From positions 1-9,431 of the forward strand of contig JAUVHF010000051.1 of NCBI GenBank assembly GCA_030593425.1: a stretch of 9,431 bases of DNA. Direction: 5' to 3'. A program made the translations under genes and the position numbers. The notes under the pieces are model-generated. The model did not search any database. It was not told where the DNA came from and saw only the letters and a list, made by a program, of their open reading frames with translations. Of this stretch, positions 1-6,628 are shown one piece after another. The stretch is from Anaerolineales bacterium. Its GTDB lineage: Bacteria > Chloroflexota > Anaerolineae > UBA7937. Position 1 is the first letter of the stretch. Every line of letters starts with the position of its first letter.

Positions 1-7
1 TGCAAAG

Positions 8-586
8 TTGAAGGAAGTCGACCCCGTGGTTTTGGCTGCCCGAAGCGGAGCCCAGCATAAACGGTTGGATAAGGAAAGGGGAGAGTTGCGGCTAACTCTC
101 TGGTGCCAAGGTTATGTGGTCATCTACCCCGACTTCATAGCCTATGAAGAGGAGAGCGGGAAGATCTGTTCCTCCTGGAGACAGGGGCTATTTCTTCACT
201 ACCTGCGGACCGCCGATGGCACACCTCTAGCCTACCGCTGGGTCTCCCTGCGGGAGATCGAGGGAGGAGAGTTCTATCATCGCGCTTCTCAAGGCTACTC
301 TGGCGATAGGCTAGCCAGGCGTTTCGGAAACGACATAGAGGCCTTCCGACTAGCGGCGGAGAGCGCCGGCGGCGAGCGGCGCGAGTTGGGCGATGCGGCC
401 TACTCCTTTCTGGCCCTGCCCCGAGTGCCTCTAGTTGTGGTCTACTGGCAAGGCGACGAGGAGTTCTCCCCTACGGCCCAGGTTCTTTTTGACGCCTCGG
501 CGGGTCATTACCTGCCCGTGGATCTCCTATCTGTCTTGGGGAGCGAACTGTGTGACAGGATCATCAGGGCGAGAGAAGAGGTTTGA
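8..586 (+). CDS. DUF3786 domain protein (5' end may lie outside the window)
   Basis: The 192-residue product matches my memory of the DUF3786 family, a group of uncharacterised proteins common in anaerobic bacteria. Visible family-like landmarks are LFLHYLRTADGTPL near residue 61, a WVSLREIEGGEFY segment near 78, and the pattern LPRVPLVVVYWQGDEEFSPTAQVLFD near 136-162. No signal peptide or membrane helix is seen, so it is probably cytosolic. The TTG at position 8 is the first start codon visible, but the frame is open to the window edge, so the true start could be further upstream. The stop is followed only 3 bases later by the GTG of the DUF4416 gene, which indicates co-transcription and perhaps translational coupling. 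The biochemical role is unknown. Family assignment is fairly secure; function is not. Confidence 0.8.
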   Translation: MKEVDPVVLAARSGAQHKRLDKERGELRLTLWCQGYVVIYPDFIAYEEESGKICSSWRQGLFLHYLRTADGTPLAYRWVSLREIEGGEFYHRASQGYSGDRLARRFGNDIEAFRLAAESAGGERRELGDAAYSFLALPRVPLVVVYWQGDEEFSPTAQVLFDASAGHYLPVDLLSVLGSELCDRIIRAREEV

Positions 587-589
587 AGG

Positions 590-1120
590 GTGGGAGAGGC
601 CAAAAAACACCCTCTGGTGAAGTTGGTGGTGGGGATGATTTCGGGGCGCAAGCCCCTTTTCGATGCTGCCCAGCGTGAACTGATGACTCAATTGGGCCCC
701 CTGGACTGCGAGAGCGCTCTTATGCCTTGGGAGTTCACCGATTACTACTCTAGGGAACTGGGGGAGAACCTAGGGAGGAAATTCCTCAGTTTCGAGAGGC
801 TCATCGATCCGGAGAGGCTAGCCGAGATTAAGTCCTTCACCAACCGACTAGAGGGCAAGTTCTCCGAGCGGGGAGCGCGCCGCATCAACCTCGATCCCGG
901 CTACCTGGATAGCGCAAAACTGGTCTTGGCCACCACGAAGAATCGCGACCACCGCATATACATCGGGCAAGGCATCTTCGCCGAGGTGACCTTGCATTTT
1001 CGGGGCAAAAGTTTCCAAGCGTCGGAGTGGACCTACCCCGATTACGCCACCCCGGAATATATCGCCATCTTCAACGAAATCCGTGCCCTCTACAGGGAGC
1101 AACTGAAAGGAACCACGTAG
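590..1120 (+). CDS. DUF4416 family protein
   Basis: The 176-residue soluble protein opens with MGEAKKHPLVKLVVGMISG, the typical opening of DUF4416 proteins (a Lys-Pro-Val-Lys-Leu-like strand followed by a Gly turn). Other family-like parts are ALMPWEFTDYYSRELG near residue 43 and the C-terminal FRGKSFQASEWTYPDYATPEYIAIFNEIR. The length fits the family. The start is GTG, 3 bases after the DUF3786 stop, with the purine-rich GAAGAGG and GAAGGG just upstream as ribosome-binding sequence. The protein has no signal peptide and no membrane helix. DUF4416 has no established function that I can name. Its position directly behind DUF3786 suggests the two act together, but this is inference. It converges with the glycosyltransferase gene on the opposite strand. 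Confidence 0.82.
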   Translation: MGEAKKHPLVKLVVGMISGRKPLFDAAQRELMTQLGPLDCESALMPWEFTDYYSRELGENLGRKFLSFERLIDPERLAEIKSFTNRLEGKFSERGARRINLDPGYLDSAKLVLATTKNRDHRIYIGQGIFAEVTLHFRGKSFQASEWTYPDYATPEYIAIFNEIRALYREQLKGTT

Positions 1121-1161
1121 CCTAAGGGAGAAGAGGCGGTTCCTTGGTCAGGGCCATCATG

Positions 1162-1194
1162 CTGACCCCCCTCACCGCCCAAGGAGGGGGTCAG
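1162..1194. terminator. GC-rich hairpin between convergent genes, possible bidirectional terminator
   Basis: Positions 1162-1170 (CTGACCCCC) pair perfectly with 1186-1194 (GGGGGTCAG), a 9-bp stem with a loop of about 15 bases. It lies between the ends of two convergent genes and covers the TGA of the glycosyltransferase gene (1191-1193). Neither strand has a clear T-tract after the stem, so it is not a classical intrinsic terminator. It could slow polymerase, protect the mRNA 3' end, or simply be a copy of a dispersed palindrome. Confidence 0.35.
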
Positions 1195-2780
1195 GGTTCT
1201 ACCCTCACCACTACAAATATCTGCTTCCCGCTTCGATCTGGGATCACTTTCTCCACTCGTATCCCTTTGCCCCTCTCGGCCACAAGGGCTTCGAAAGGCC
1301 CCCACCGCTCGAAGATGGTCTCCTCCGGGCTGTGAAAGATGTATATAGTCCGAGGGGCGGCTAGATGGGGAAGCAGCCGTTCCCGGAAGCCTATATCTGG
1401 CTCTTCCAGGCTTTCGAACCCAAAGACCTCCTGGGGATCGACCCTTCCCTGGGTGAGGAATAGGACGTTGTTTCTGATCCCCCAGTCCATGGCCACCGCG
1501 GGTGCTCCCTTTTCCTCCAAGTAGGGGGCCAACTGGTATATCTCCTCGGTGTAGCCATCGAACCCTCCGGTGCGAGTTAGAGCGCGGTGATAGCCGATAT
1601 CCACCCGCAGGTCGAAAAAGATGAGAACCATAGCCACGAGAAGGGCTGCCGGGAGGAAGAGACGCCTCGGCTCCTGGCGCATCCAGAGGCCCAGAGAGGC
1701 AGCCAGAAGGATCTGGGGCAGGGGTAAAAAGATCACGTAATGGGCCAGTTTCAGGCCGGTGGGGGTGAAGGCGCTGAGGGGCAACATAGTGACTAATATC
1801 GTGCCCAAGAAAGCGATCTTTGTCCCCCATTCTCGCTCTTTGAATAAGAGAGGGATGATACTGAGAAGAGCCAGGAGGAATAGGGGCGGATACAAACTGT
1901 TGGCCCATACCTCTCCCAGATACCAGAACTGGCCACCCTGGAGAAGGACTATGAACTGATCGAGGCGGGTGAGGAAGTTAGCCCCAAAAGCCAGGTTGTT
2001 CACCCCCAAGTAGGAGGTGAATAGGTACTTCTGGATTATCTCCACCGTGCCCCTGGTTTGGAGGTTGAAGAGGATAAGGGGGAGAGAACCCAAAGCCAAA
2101 AAGAGGAGAGCGAGCGTTCCTTGGGCAGGGGTGAGAAAGCGGGGGAGGGCCCTCTTCCACGCCGCTATCAGAAGCCCAGCCAGGAGGAGACCCACCAGGA
2201 ACCAGAGGAAGGAGAACTTGGCGAAGAGGCCCAGGCCCAAAAGCAGCGAGCCGACATAGAGATAGCGAGCCTTCTTTTGGCGATACCAGTGCAGGAAGGC
2301 CAAGAGGCTGCCCATGCTGAGAGCGCTGATCACCGAGGTGAGGTAAACCCCTAGACGGCTCCAGAAGATGAAAGAGGGGTGGACGGATAAGAGGAGGGCT
2401 GACAGGGCGGCTACCTTCTCATCGAACATCTCTTGGGCTACGCCATAAGCCAGGACAATGGTGAGAGCGCCTATGAGCACAGCCATGAGCCGCAAAGAGA
2501 TGACATCGATCCCCAGGAGGGCCAAGAAGGGGATGACCAGATAGGTGTTCACGGTCCCCAGATAGTCGTAAATCATCAAGGGGAAGGCTCGACCGGCGAT
2601 CTGGATGGCCGCCCCACGGAAGGGTTCCGTGGGTTGTCCCAGGAGGAGTCGCATCGCCGGGAGCACCTCTTGGGCCTCATCGTAATGGAGGCCTGGCAGA
2701 TGCAACTGGTATAGGGAGAGGGTGAAGAAAAAGAGCAGCGCGAGGCCAAGGGGGAGGATACCGCTTACCCTTTTCCCCAC
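1191..2780 (-). CDS. GT39-like (PMT/ArnT-type) membrane glycosyltransferase
   Basis: The 529-residue polytopic membrane protein is of the GT-C fold. After an N-terminal helix (residues 8-27) comes LHYDEAQEVLP, in which D34-E35 match the acidic pair of the first external loop that serves catalysis in PMT/ArnT-type enzymes using polyprenyl-phosphate sugars. About ten further hydrophobic segments follow to around residue 395, for example near 77-112, 170-210, 220-240, 300-312 and 320-345. A soluble C-terminal part of about 130 residues contains AVAMDWGIRNNVLFLTQG. The GTG start is 3 bases after the stop of the FecR-domain gene, so it is the last gene of the operon. The likely role is transfer of a lipid-linked sugar to a protein or surface glycan outside the membrane. 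Donor and acceptor cannot be told. The family call is strong; the exact subfamily is less sure. Confidence 0.8.
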   Translation of the reverse strand: MGKRVSGILPLGLALLFFFTLSLYQLHLPGLHYDEAQEVLPAMRLLLGQPTEPFRGAAIQIAGRAFPLMIYDYLGTVNTYLVIPFLALLGIDVISLRLMAVLIGALTIVLAYGVAQEMFDEKVAALSALLLSVHPSFIFWSRLGVYLTSVISALSMGSLLAFLHWYRQKKARYLYVGSLLLGLGLFAKFSFLWFLVGLLLAGLLIAAWKRALPRFLTPAQGTLALLFLALGSLPLILFNLQTRGTVEIIQKYLFTSYLGVNNLAFGANFLTRLDQFIVLLQGGQFWYLGEVWANSLYPPLFLLALLSIIPLLFKEREWGTKIAFLGTILVTMLPLSAFTPTGLKLAHYVIFLPLPQILLAASLGLWMRQEPRRLFLPAALLVAMVLIFFDLRVDIGYHRALTRTGGFDGYTEEIYQLAPYLEEKGAPAVAMDWGIRNNVLFLTQGRVDPQEVFGFESLEEPDIGFRERLLPHLAAPRTIYIFHSPEETIFERWGPFEALVAERGKGIRVEKVIPDRSGKQIFVVVRVEP

Positions 2781-2783
2781 TTC

Positions 2784-3968
2784 TTATTCCACCAAGACGC
2801 CTATTTCGGCCACCAGGCTCTCGTAGTTCCAGCCGGAGGCGTAGATCTGAACGGATCTGATGTAGAAGGGCGAAGGCTCGAGGATCTCCAGGAGATTACT
2901 CTCCTCGTAGGGGTACCAGACCCCACATCGTATCCCTTCCCCGTTCAAGGTGGGGTTATTCTGGGCGTTCTGGCAATAGAAGCCGTGATACCAGTGGGCG
3001 GCGCTACCGTATTCATCCTCATAGTCGATCCGCACGATAACCGGATATTCACTACTGAGATAGCCACCACCTCCCAGGCTGTGGGAGTTCACCCTCACAT
3101 CTAAGCGGAGTTGAAGGGAGAGGTAGTCGGAGACATCTTGATCGACCTCTTGGATGATGCCCGCCTCGGTATGAACGCCTTCCTCCCCCCGGCGGTAGAG
3201 CCTCAGAACCTCTCTTCCCTCCAGGGTAGTTAGTTCAGCCTCCCCTCCTTCCACTCCCTCCTGGCCCTGGGTGGGGTAAGTGCGCCACCCGGATAGACCA
3301 CGGCTGAAATCGCCATTGATGATCAGGTTGTGCGCCGCGGGCAAGAGATCGGAAGGTCCCTCCCCGAGGGCCACCACCACCCTCTTGCCAGGCGGCAGGA
3401 TGGTCGTCTGGCCTTCTGCTTCCACGGTAGCCTCACCCCTTCGCACCGCTATCTCGGAAGCCTCGTTGCTCACCATCACCGAATAACTCCCCTCGCTCAG
3501 GGAGATTTGGCTATGGGGGGTACTCACTCGCCAATCTGTGAGGCGGCTAGTAGGGAGGGCGGGACCCACCCTGATCCGTCCTGCGTTTTGCTCCAGGGCG
3601 ATCTCGTTGGACCGGGGGCTCAAAGCGAAGGAGGGAGAACGCACCTTGATGAGGCGGACCTCGCTGCCCGGGAAGATGGTGACCCTACTATCGTCGAAGA
3701 AGGTCAAGAGCGCCTTGGAGTTGGCATCGGTGCGGATGACGCTCCCCTCGGGGATTTCCCGCTGGCTGGTCACCCCTACGTCAGGGGGCATCCCTCTGAC
3801 CCTCACCAGTACGGTTCCGCTGATCACTTCCAAGGTAGCATCGTGAGAAGTGGTAGCGGTGATGATCCACCAGCGGATAGTGAGAGGGATGCTCGCCGCC
3901 AAAGTGCAGAAGGCGAAGAAGGAAGCCAAGAGGATCGCCCAGGCGACTTTCTGCGGATCTCTTCTCAC
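2784..3968 (-). CDS. Membrane-anchored FecR-domain protein with carbohydrate-binding-like C-terminus
   Basis: With the start chosen here the product has 394 residues. A single membrane helix lies at about residues 8-30, followed by a FecR-like domain at about 44-200, with EIPEGSVIRTDANSKALLTF and DDSRVTIFPGSEVRLIKV as landmarks. From about residue 213, NLIINGDFSRGLSGW opens a second region of the kind found at the start of carbohydrate-binding-like beta-sandwiches. The bulk should be extracytoplasmic. I chose the GTG at 3968 because it overlaps the acylphosphatase stop by 4 bases (GTGA) and has GAGG about 10 bases upstream. An ATG at 4016 would add 16 residues and overlap acyP by 52 bases. 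No ECF sigma factor or TonB receptor lies nearby, so this is not a classical Fec signalling protein. Ligand binding or envelope scaffolding is an inference. Confidence 0.78.
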   Translation of the reverse strand: MRRDPQKVAWAILLASFFAFCTLAASIPLTIRWWIITATTSHDATLEVISGTVLVRVRGMPPDVGVTSQREIPEGSVIRTDANSKALLTFFDDSRVTIFPGSEVRLIKVRSPSFALSPRSNEIALEQNAGRIRVGPALPTSRLTDWRVSTPHSQISLSEGSYSVMVSNEASEIAVRRGEATVEAEGQTTILPPGKRVVVALGEGPSDLLPAAHNLIINGDFSRGLSGWRTYPTQGQEGVEGGEAELTTLEGREVLRLYRRGEEGVHTEAGIIQEVDQDVSDYLSLQLRLDVRVNSHSLGGGGYLSSEYPVIVRIDYEDEYGSAAHWYHGFYCQNAQNNPTLNGEGIRCGVWYPYEESNLLEILEPSPFYIRSVQIYASGWNYESLVAEIGVLVE

Positions 3969-4249
3969 CGGTATCGCACCTCGAAGGAAGAGAATTCGCC
4001 GCTGGGCTGGCTCCACTCCAGATCTATCTTCTCCACCCCAGCCGACGAGGGCCCAACATAGAGTTCTTCTAGTAGGCTTTCCAACGCTTCCCTATCTCCC
4101 TCCGCTACCACCTCCACGGCCCCGTCCCAAAGGTTGCGTACATAGCCTAACAGAGCCAACCGCATAGCCTGGGTTCGGGTGAAGTCGCGGAAGAAGACCC
4201 CTTGCACTCGACCGTGGAGGATGGCTTGCATCCGTGCTCGTTCTGACAT
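3965..4249 (-). CDS. acyP: Acylphosphatase
   Basis: This small cytosolic enzyme hydrolyses acyl phosphates such as acetyl phosphate or 1,3-bisphosphoglycerate to carboxylate and phosphate. The 94-residue product carries the family signature LHGRVQGVFFRDF (residues 11-23), with R21 as the phosphate-binding arginine, and GYVRNLWDGAVEVVAEG (from residue 35), with N39 as the catalytic asparagine. Length and the C-terminal FEVRYR strand fit the family. The ATG at 4249 was chosen because GGAG lies 7 bases upstream. The in-frame ATG at 4297 would overlap the preceding gene and add 16 residues that acylphosphatases normally lack. The stop overlaps the FecR-protein start by 4 bases. Its place inside an envelope-protein operon has no obvious metabolic logic. 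Confidence 0.93.
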   Translation of the reverse strand: MSERARMQAILHGRVQGVFFRDFTRTQAMRLALLGYVRNLWDGAVEVVAEGDREALESLLEELYVGPSSAGVEKIDLEWSQPSGEFSSFEVRYR

Positions 4250-4269
4250 CCCACATCTCCGTGACCCTT

Positions 4270-5022
4270 TCATTCTATGTATAGTTGTACCTGACAAGGC
4301 GGTGGATAGTTTCCGGTCATATCGACCACCGTTAGGCGCAAGGAGTATGCCCCGGGCGAGAGCCCCCCTGTGTTCCAGGTGAGAAGTACCCCTCCCTCCA
4401 CGGGGTTTCTTCCGTCATCCGCCCCTATCCAATGCCAATCGGAATCGGAGGGGCTCGCTCCGGCAGCAAAGTCGATCTTGTAGTACTGGAAGTTCTCGAT
4501 GTTGGCCGTACCTCGAATCTCCACCACTCCTCCCACACTGGCGTTCACTTCCGGCCAGGTGATATTCGCCCTGGGGTCCGAGCAGGCCAAAGAGGGAGGA
4601 GGAGCGGCCGTGGTAGGGCTGGGGCTTGGTGTCTCCGCGGGGGTCGGGGTGGGGCGGGGCGGCCGAGTCGGCGTAGGGGAGGGTTGGGCCGGGGTGGGCG
4701 TGGGCGTAGCCGGTGGTATGATATTGGTGGCCGTGGGTAAAGGGAGAGGAGTTCGAACACTGGTCTGCGGGGAGAGATCCATCCGCGGCACAAGGGATAG
4801 ATCTATGAAGGCCGTCGCTCCTGCCACCAGAAGAACGGCTACCATGAGCCCCAAAACCCGTCGCGCCCTAGAGGTGGCGGCCTCCCTTTCCAGAGTGAAG
4901 AGGGAAGCATCCCTCTCTCGGATAGCGCTTCGGGTTGCACTTAGGCAAAGAAGCACGCCGAGGGCGCAGAATAGGTAAATCCAGTTAGCGTAACTGGAAA
5001 TAAGGCGCAAGAAGAGAATCAT
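4270..5022 (-). CDS. Two-helix membrane protein with Pro/Thr-rich linker and C-terminal beta-sandwich domain
   Basis: The 250-residue product has a first membrane helix at about residues 12-28, a charged loop (SAIRERDASLFTLEREAATSR), a second helix at about 56-74, and a low-complexity Pro/Thr/Ser linker at about 88-148. A folded tail of about 100 residues follows, with EIRGTANIENFQYYKIDF, DWHWIG, LTWNTGGLSPGAYSLRLTVVDMTGN and two cysteines. Tails of this kind occur in Chloroflexi envelope proteins, in my recollection. The linker and tail should be outside the membrane. I prefer the ATG at 5022 because the predicted transcription start near 5063 leaves a normal leader. A GTG at 5052 would add 10 residues but has only 3 bases between GAGG and the start. 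It is the first gene of its operon. Function is unknown; a cell-wall or surface binding role is likely. Confidence 0.75.
   Translation of the reverse strand: MILFLRLISSYANWIYLFCALGVLLCLSATRSAIRERDASLFTLEREAATSRARRVLGLMVAVLLVAGATAFIDLSLVPRMDLSPQTSVRTPLPLPTATNIIPPATPTPTPAQPSPTPTRPPRPTPTPAETPSPSPTTAAPPPSLACSDPRANITWPEVNASVGGVVEIRGTANIENFQYYKIDFAAGASPSDSDWHWIGADDGRNPVEGGVLLTWNTGGLSPGAYSLRLTVVDMTGNYPPPCQVQLYIE
4639..4659 (+). other. G-quadruplex motif, four tiers with 1-2 base loops
   Basis: On the plus strand a run of five G (4639-4643) is followed by G4 runs at 4646-4649, 4651-4654 and 4656-4659, separated by loops TC, T and C. This is an ideal intramolecular G-quadruplex pattern. It lies in the Pro/Thr linker of the minus-strand gene, so the G-rich strand is the transcription template. 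It may be only a by-product of CCC, CCT and ACC codons. Confidence 0.6.
4676..4704 (+). other. Second G-rich tract with G-quadruplex potential
   Basis: Plus-strand G runs at 4676-4679, 4681-4683, 4686-4688, 4691-4694, 4696-4698 and 4702-4704 are separated by 1-3 bases, giving several alternative three-tier quadruplexes. Together with the tract at 4639-4659 this makes one strongly G-skewed block within the Pro/Thr linker coding region. Confidence 0.5.
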
Positions 5023-5069
5023 ATCCGCTGACCAACCCCCTATGAATGGCACACACCTCGCTCTGGCTC

Positions 5070-5098
5070 ATTATATCAGGGGCCTCTTCTTTTGACAA
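5070..5098 (-). promoter_or_regulatory. Sigma70-type promoter of the membrane-protein/acyP/FecR/GT39 operon
   Basis: Reading the minus strand, the -35 box TTGTCA (5093-5098) is separated by exactly 17 bases from the -10 box TATAAT (5070-5075). Transcription should start near 5063, about 40 bases before the ATG at 5022. The spacer contains one copy of a 13-bp direct repeat whose second copy lies just upstream of the -35 box. Confidence 0.75.
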
Positions 5099-5116
5099 GA
5101 AAAAGGGGCCTCTTCT
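5078..5116. repeat. Two 13-bp direct repeats around the -35 box, candidate operator
   Basis: The sequence AGGGGCCTCTTCT occurs at 5078-5090 and again at 5104-5116, 26 bp apart start to start. One copy sits between the -10 and -35 boxes of the operon promoter and the other upstream of the -35 box. Between them is a short inverted repeat, TTCTT at 5087-5091 and AAGAA at 5097-5101. Such placement suits a repressor binding side by side on DNA, but no regulator gene lies next to it. Confidence 0.5.
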
Positions 5117-5130
5117 CCTGCCCGCTCTCT

Positions 5131-6069
5131 CTATAACCTAAATATCAGCCAATGTCGGCGCTCATCGAGGCGCGTAAGCCCCGCCTCTCGGGCCAGGGAT
5201 ACCGCTTCTGCGATCTCGGCCTGAGTGGGCCGACGGGAGATCTCCGGGAACTGATCGGCCTTATGGCAGGGGCGGTACTGATCCATGACATTGAGGTAGG
5301 TATGGGCCGATATCTCTTTTGCCAAGAACTCCACCACCTGGGCTGTACCGGCCAAGCCGTGGGGCAAGACCAGGTGGCGAACGAGAAGCCCCCTTTGAGC
5401 GATGCCGTTCTCATCCACGACCAGATCGCCCACCTGCCGGTGCATCTCCTTGACCGCCTGGCGGTTCACCTCTGGGTAGTTCTTGATCTTGGAGAGCCTT
5501 CGAGCGGTGGCCTCGTCGGAGTATTTCATATCTGGCATATAGATATCGATCACCTCATCGAGGAGAGCCAAGCTCTCCAGGTGGTCGTACCCCCCGGTAT
5601 TGTAAACTAAGGGGATGCGGAGCCCCTTCTCTGCGGCCAAAACAAGGGCGGCCAGGATCTGAGGCACCACATGGGTGGGGCTGACGAAGTTGATGTTATG
5701 GCAACCTTGGGCCTGGAGATGAAGCATCATGAGGGCCAGTTCCTCTGCCTCTACCTCCCGCCCCTGGCCCAGTTGGCTGATCTCGTAGTTTTGACAAAAC
5801 TGGCATCTCAAGTTGCACCAGGAGAAGAAGATGGTCCCCGAGCCATGATACCCCACCAAGGGCGACTCCTCGCCGAAATGGGCGTGGTGACTGGAAACCA
5901 CGGCCCGCTCCCCGGTACGGCAAGCGGCCCCTTTGGTGCCCAAGAGCCTATTCGTGCCACATTCCCGAGGGCAAAAAAGACACTCCTGCAAGCGAGTATG
6001 GGCTTCCCCAGCCCTCCTTTTCAACTCGCCAGAGCGACTCAGTTCCAGATAACAAGGTTCGAAAGCCAT
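5131..6069 (-). CDS. Radical SAM protein, PflX-type (putative pyruvate formate-lyase activase-like)
   Basis: The 312-residue protein has the radical SAM motif CNLRCQFC (C85, C89, C92), which holds the 4Fe-4S cluster that cleaves S-adenosylmethionine. An upstream cysteine set, CLFCPREC plus C50 (C30, C33, C37, C50), is typical of the COG1313/PflX branch and may hold a further metal site. Other landmarks are NINFVSPTHVVPQI, IPLVYNTGGYD, IDIYMPDMKY and LNVMDQYRPCHKA. The family is annotated as pyruvate formate-lyase activating-like, but no glycyl radical enzyme lies in this window, so the real substrate is unknown. The ATG lies one base after the stop of the exonuclease-like gene, so the two are probably translationally coupled. 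It is the last gene of the operon. No convincing terminator follows it before the next promoter. Confidence 0.88.
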   Translation of the reverse strand: MAFEPCYLELSRSGELKRRAGEAHTRLQECLFCPRECGTNRLLGTKGAACRTGERAVVSSHHAHFGEESPLVGYHGSGTIFFSWCNLRCQFCQNYEISQLGQGREVEAEELALMMLHLQAQGCHNINFVSPTHVVPQILAALVLAAEKGLRIPLVYNTGGYDHLESLALLDEVIDIYMPDMKYSDEATARRLSKIKNYPEVNRQAVKEMHRQVGDLVVDENGIAQRGLLVRHLVLPHGLAGTAQVVEFLAKEISAHTYLNVMDQYRPCHKADQFPEISRRPTQAEIAEAVSLAREAGLTRLDERRHWLIFRL

Positions 6070-6070
6070 C

Positions 6071-6625
6071 TCACCCCCAACTCACCGGTACCCGCCGATT
6101 CACCTGCAACCTTTCATCCCAGTAGAGGAGGTAGCCATTTTCTCTGCCGTATTCATACAACAATCGTGTGAGTTCCACATCTTGACGGCAATAGTCGATC
6201 ACCAAGTCGAGCCTCCCCTCTCGAAACCACTCTACCGACTGGAGGCCGTGAGCCGACTTCCCCACCCCTAAGGTGGCCTTAGCCAAGGCATCGAGCCCCA
6301 CCCTGAAGCCTAGTTCTTGGTAGATATCTTCCAAGATGTCGAGTGTAGGGATGGGAGGAAGGAGCCTGTAGCCCCGCAGGACCTCGTAGTCGAACCGCTT
6401 GAGGTTGAAACCCACCACCAGATCGGCGCTAGTCAACTCCTCTATCAAGGCATCTATATCTTTCTCCATATAGACCGAGTATTCCTCTCCCTCGGGATCC
6501 TTTACGGACGAGGCCGAACTGTAAGTGACCGCCACCGCTAAGCCTAGCGCTTGGAAGTTCTCTCGCCCTCCCACCTCGGCGAAGGTCCTCTTAGTCTCCA
6601 GGTCGAAGAAGAGTAGATTTCGCAT
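6071..6625 (-). CDS. DEDDy-type 3'-5' exonuclease-like protein (RNase H fold)
   Basis: The 184-residue soluble protein consists almost wholly of one exonuclease domain. The metal-binding acidic residues are visible: FFDLE at residues 6-10 (D8, E10), VVGFNLKRFDYEVL with D79, and DYCRQD with the Tyr-x3-Asp pair Y145 and D149, which marks the DEDDy subtype. The segment LDALAKATLGVGKSAHG fits YprB-like or PolB-exonuclease-like RNase H domains. An intact motif set suggests an active, Mg2+-dependent nuclease acting on DNA or RNA ends; the substrate is unknown. The ATG start has a good GAGGTG site a few bases upstream, made from the end of the transporter gene, with a 3-base gap to that gene's stop. 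The radical SAM gene starts one base after its stop. No helicase or polymerase domain is attached. Confidence 0.82.
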   Translation of the reverse strand: MRNLLFFDLETKRTFAEVGGRENFQALGLAVAVTYSSASSVKDPEGEEYSVYMEKDIDALIEELTSADLVVGFNLKRFDYEVLRGYRLLPPIPTLDILEDIYQELGFRVGLDALAKATLGVGKSAHGLQSVEWFREGRLDLVIDYCRQDVELTRLLYEYGRENGYLLYWDERLQVNRRVPVSWG

Positions 6626-6628
6626 CTC

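Noticed and set aside
1090..1908. 272-codon minus-strand frame overlapping the glycosyltransferase gene
   Set aside because: It overlaps a convincing GT39-like protein in another frame on the same strand, is rich in Pro, Gly, Ser and Arg, and shows no family motif.
3330..4061. 243-codon plus-strand frame opposite the FecR-domain gene
   Set aside because: It is antisense to a gene with clear domains and to acyP, is low-complexity and rich in His, Gly and Arg, has no recognisable motif, and is explained by GC-rich codon bias.
4250..4297. Longer acylphosphatase start at ATG 4297
   Set aside because: It would overlap the upstream gene by 28 bases and add residues not typical of the family, while ATG 4249 has a well-placed GGAG site.
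4432..4978. Plus-strand Gly/Arg-rich frames opposite the Pro/Thr-linker gene
   Set aside because: They are the complement of Pro/Thr codons, lack motifs and ribosome-binding sites, and are shadows of the real gene.
5099..5124. Possible terminator after the radical SAM gene (minus strand, GGGC/GCCC stem followed by T5)
   Set aside because: The stem is only 4 bp with a 10-base loop, and the T-tract is short and overlaps the promoter repeats, so it was not called as a terminator.
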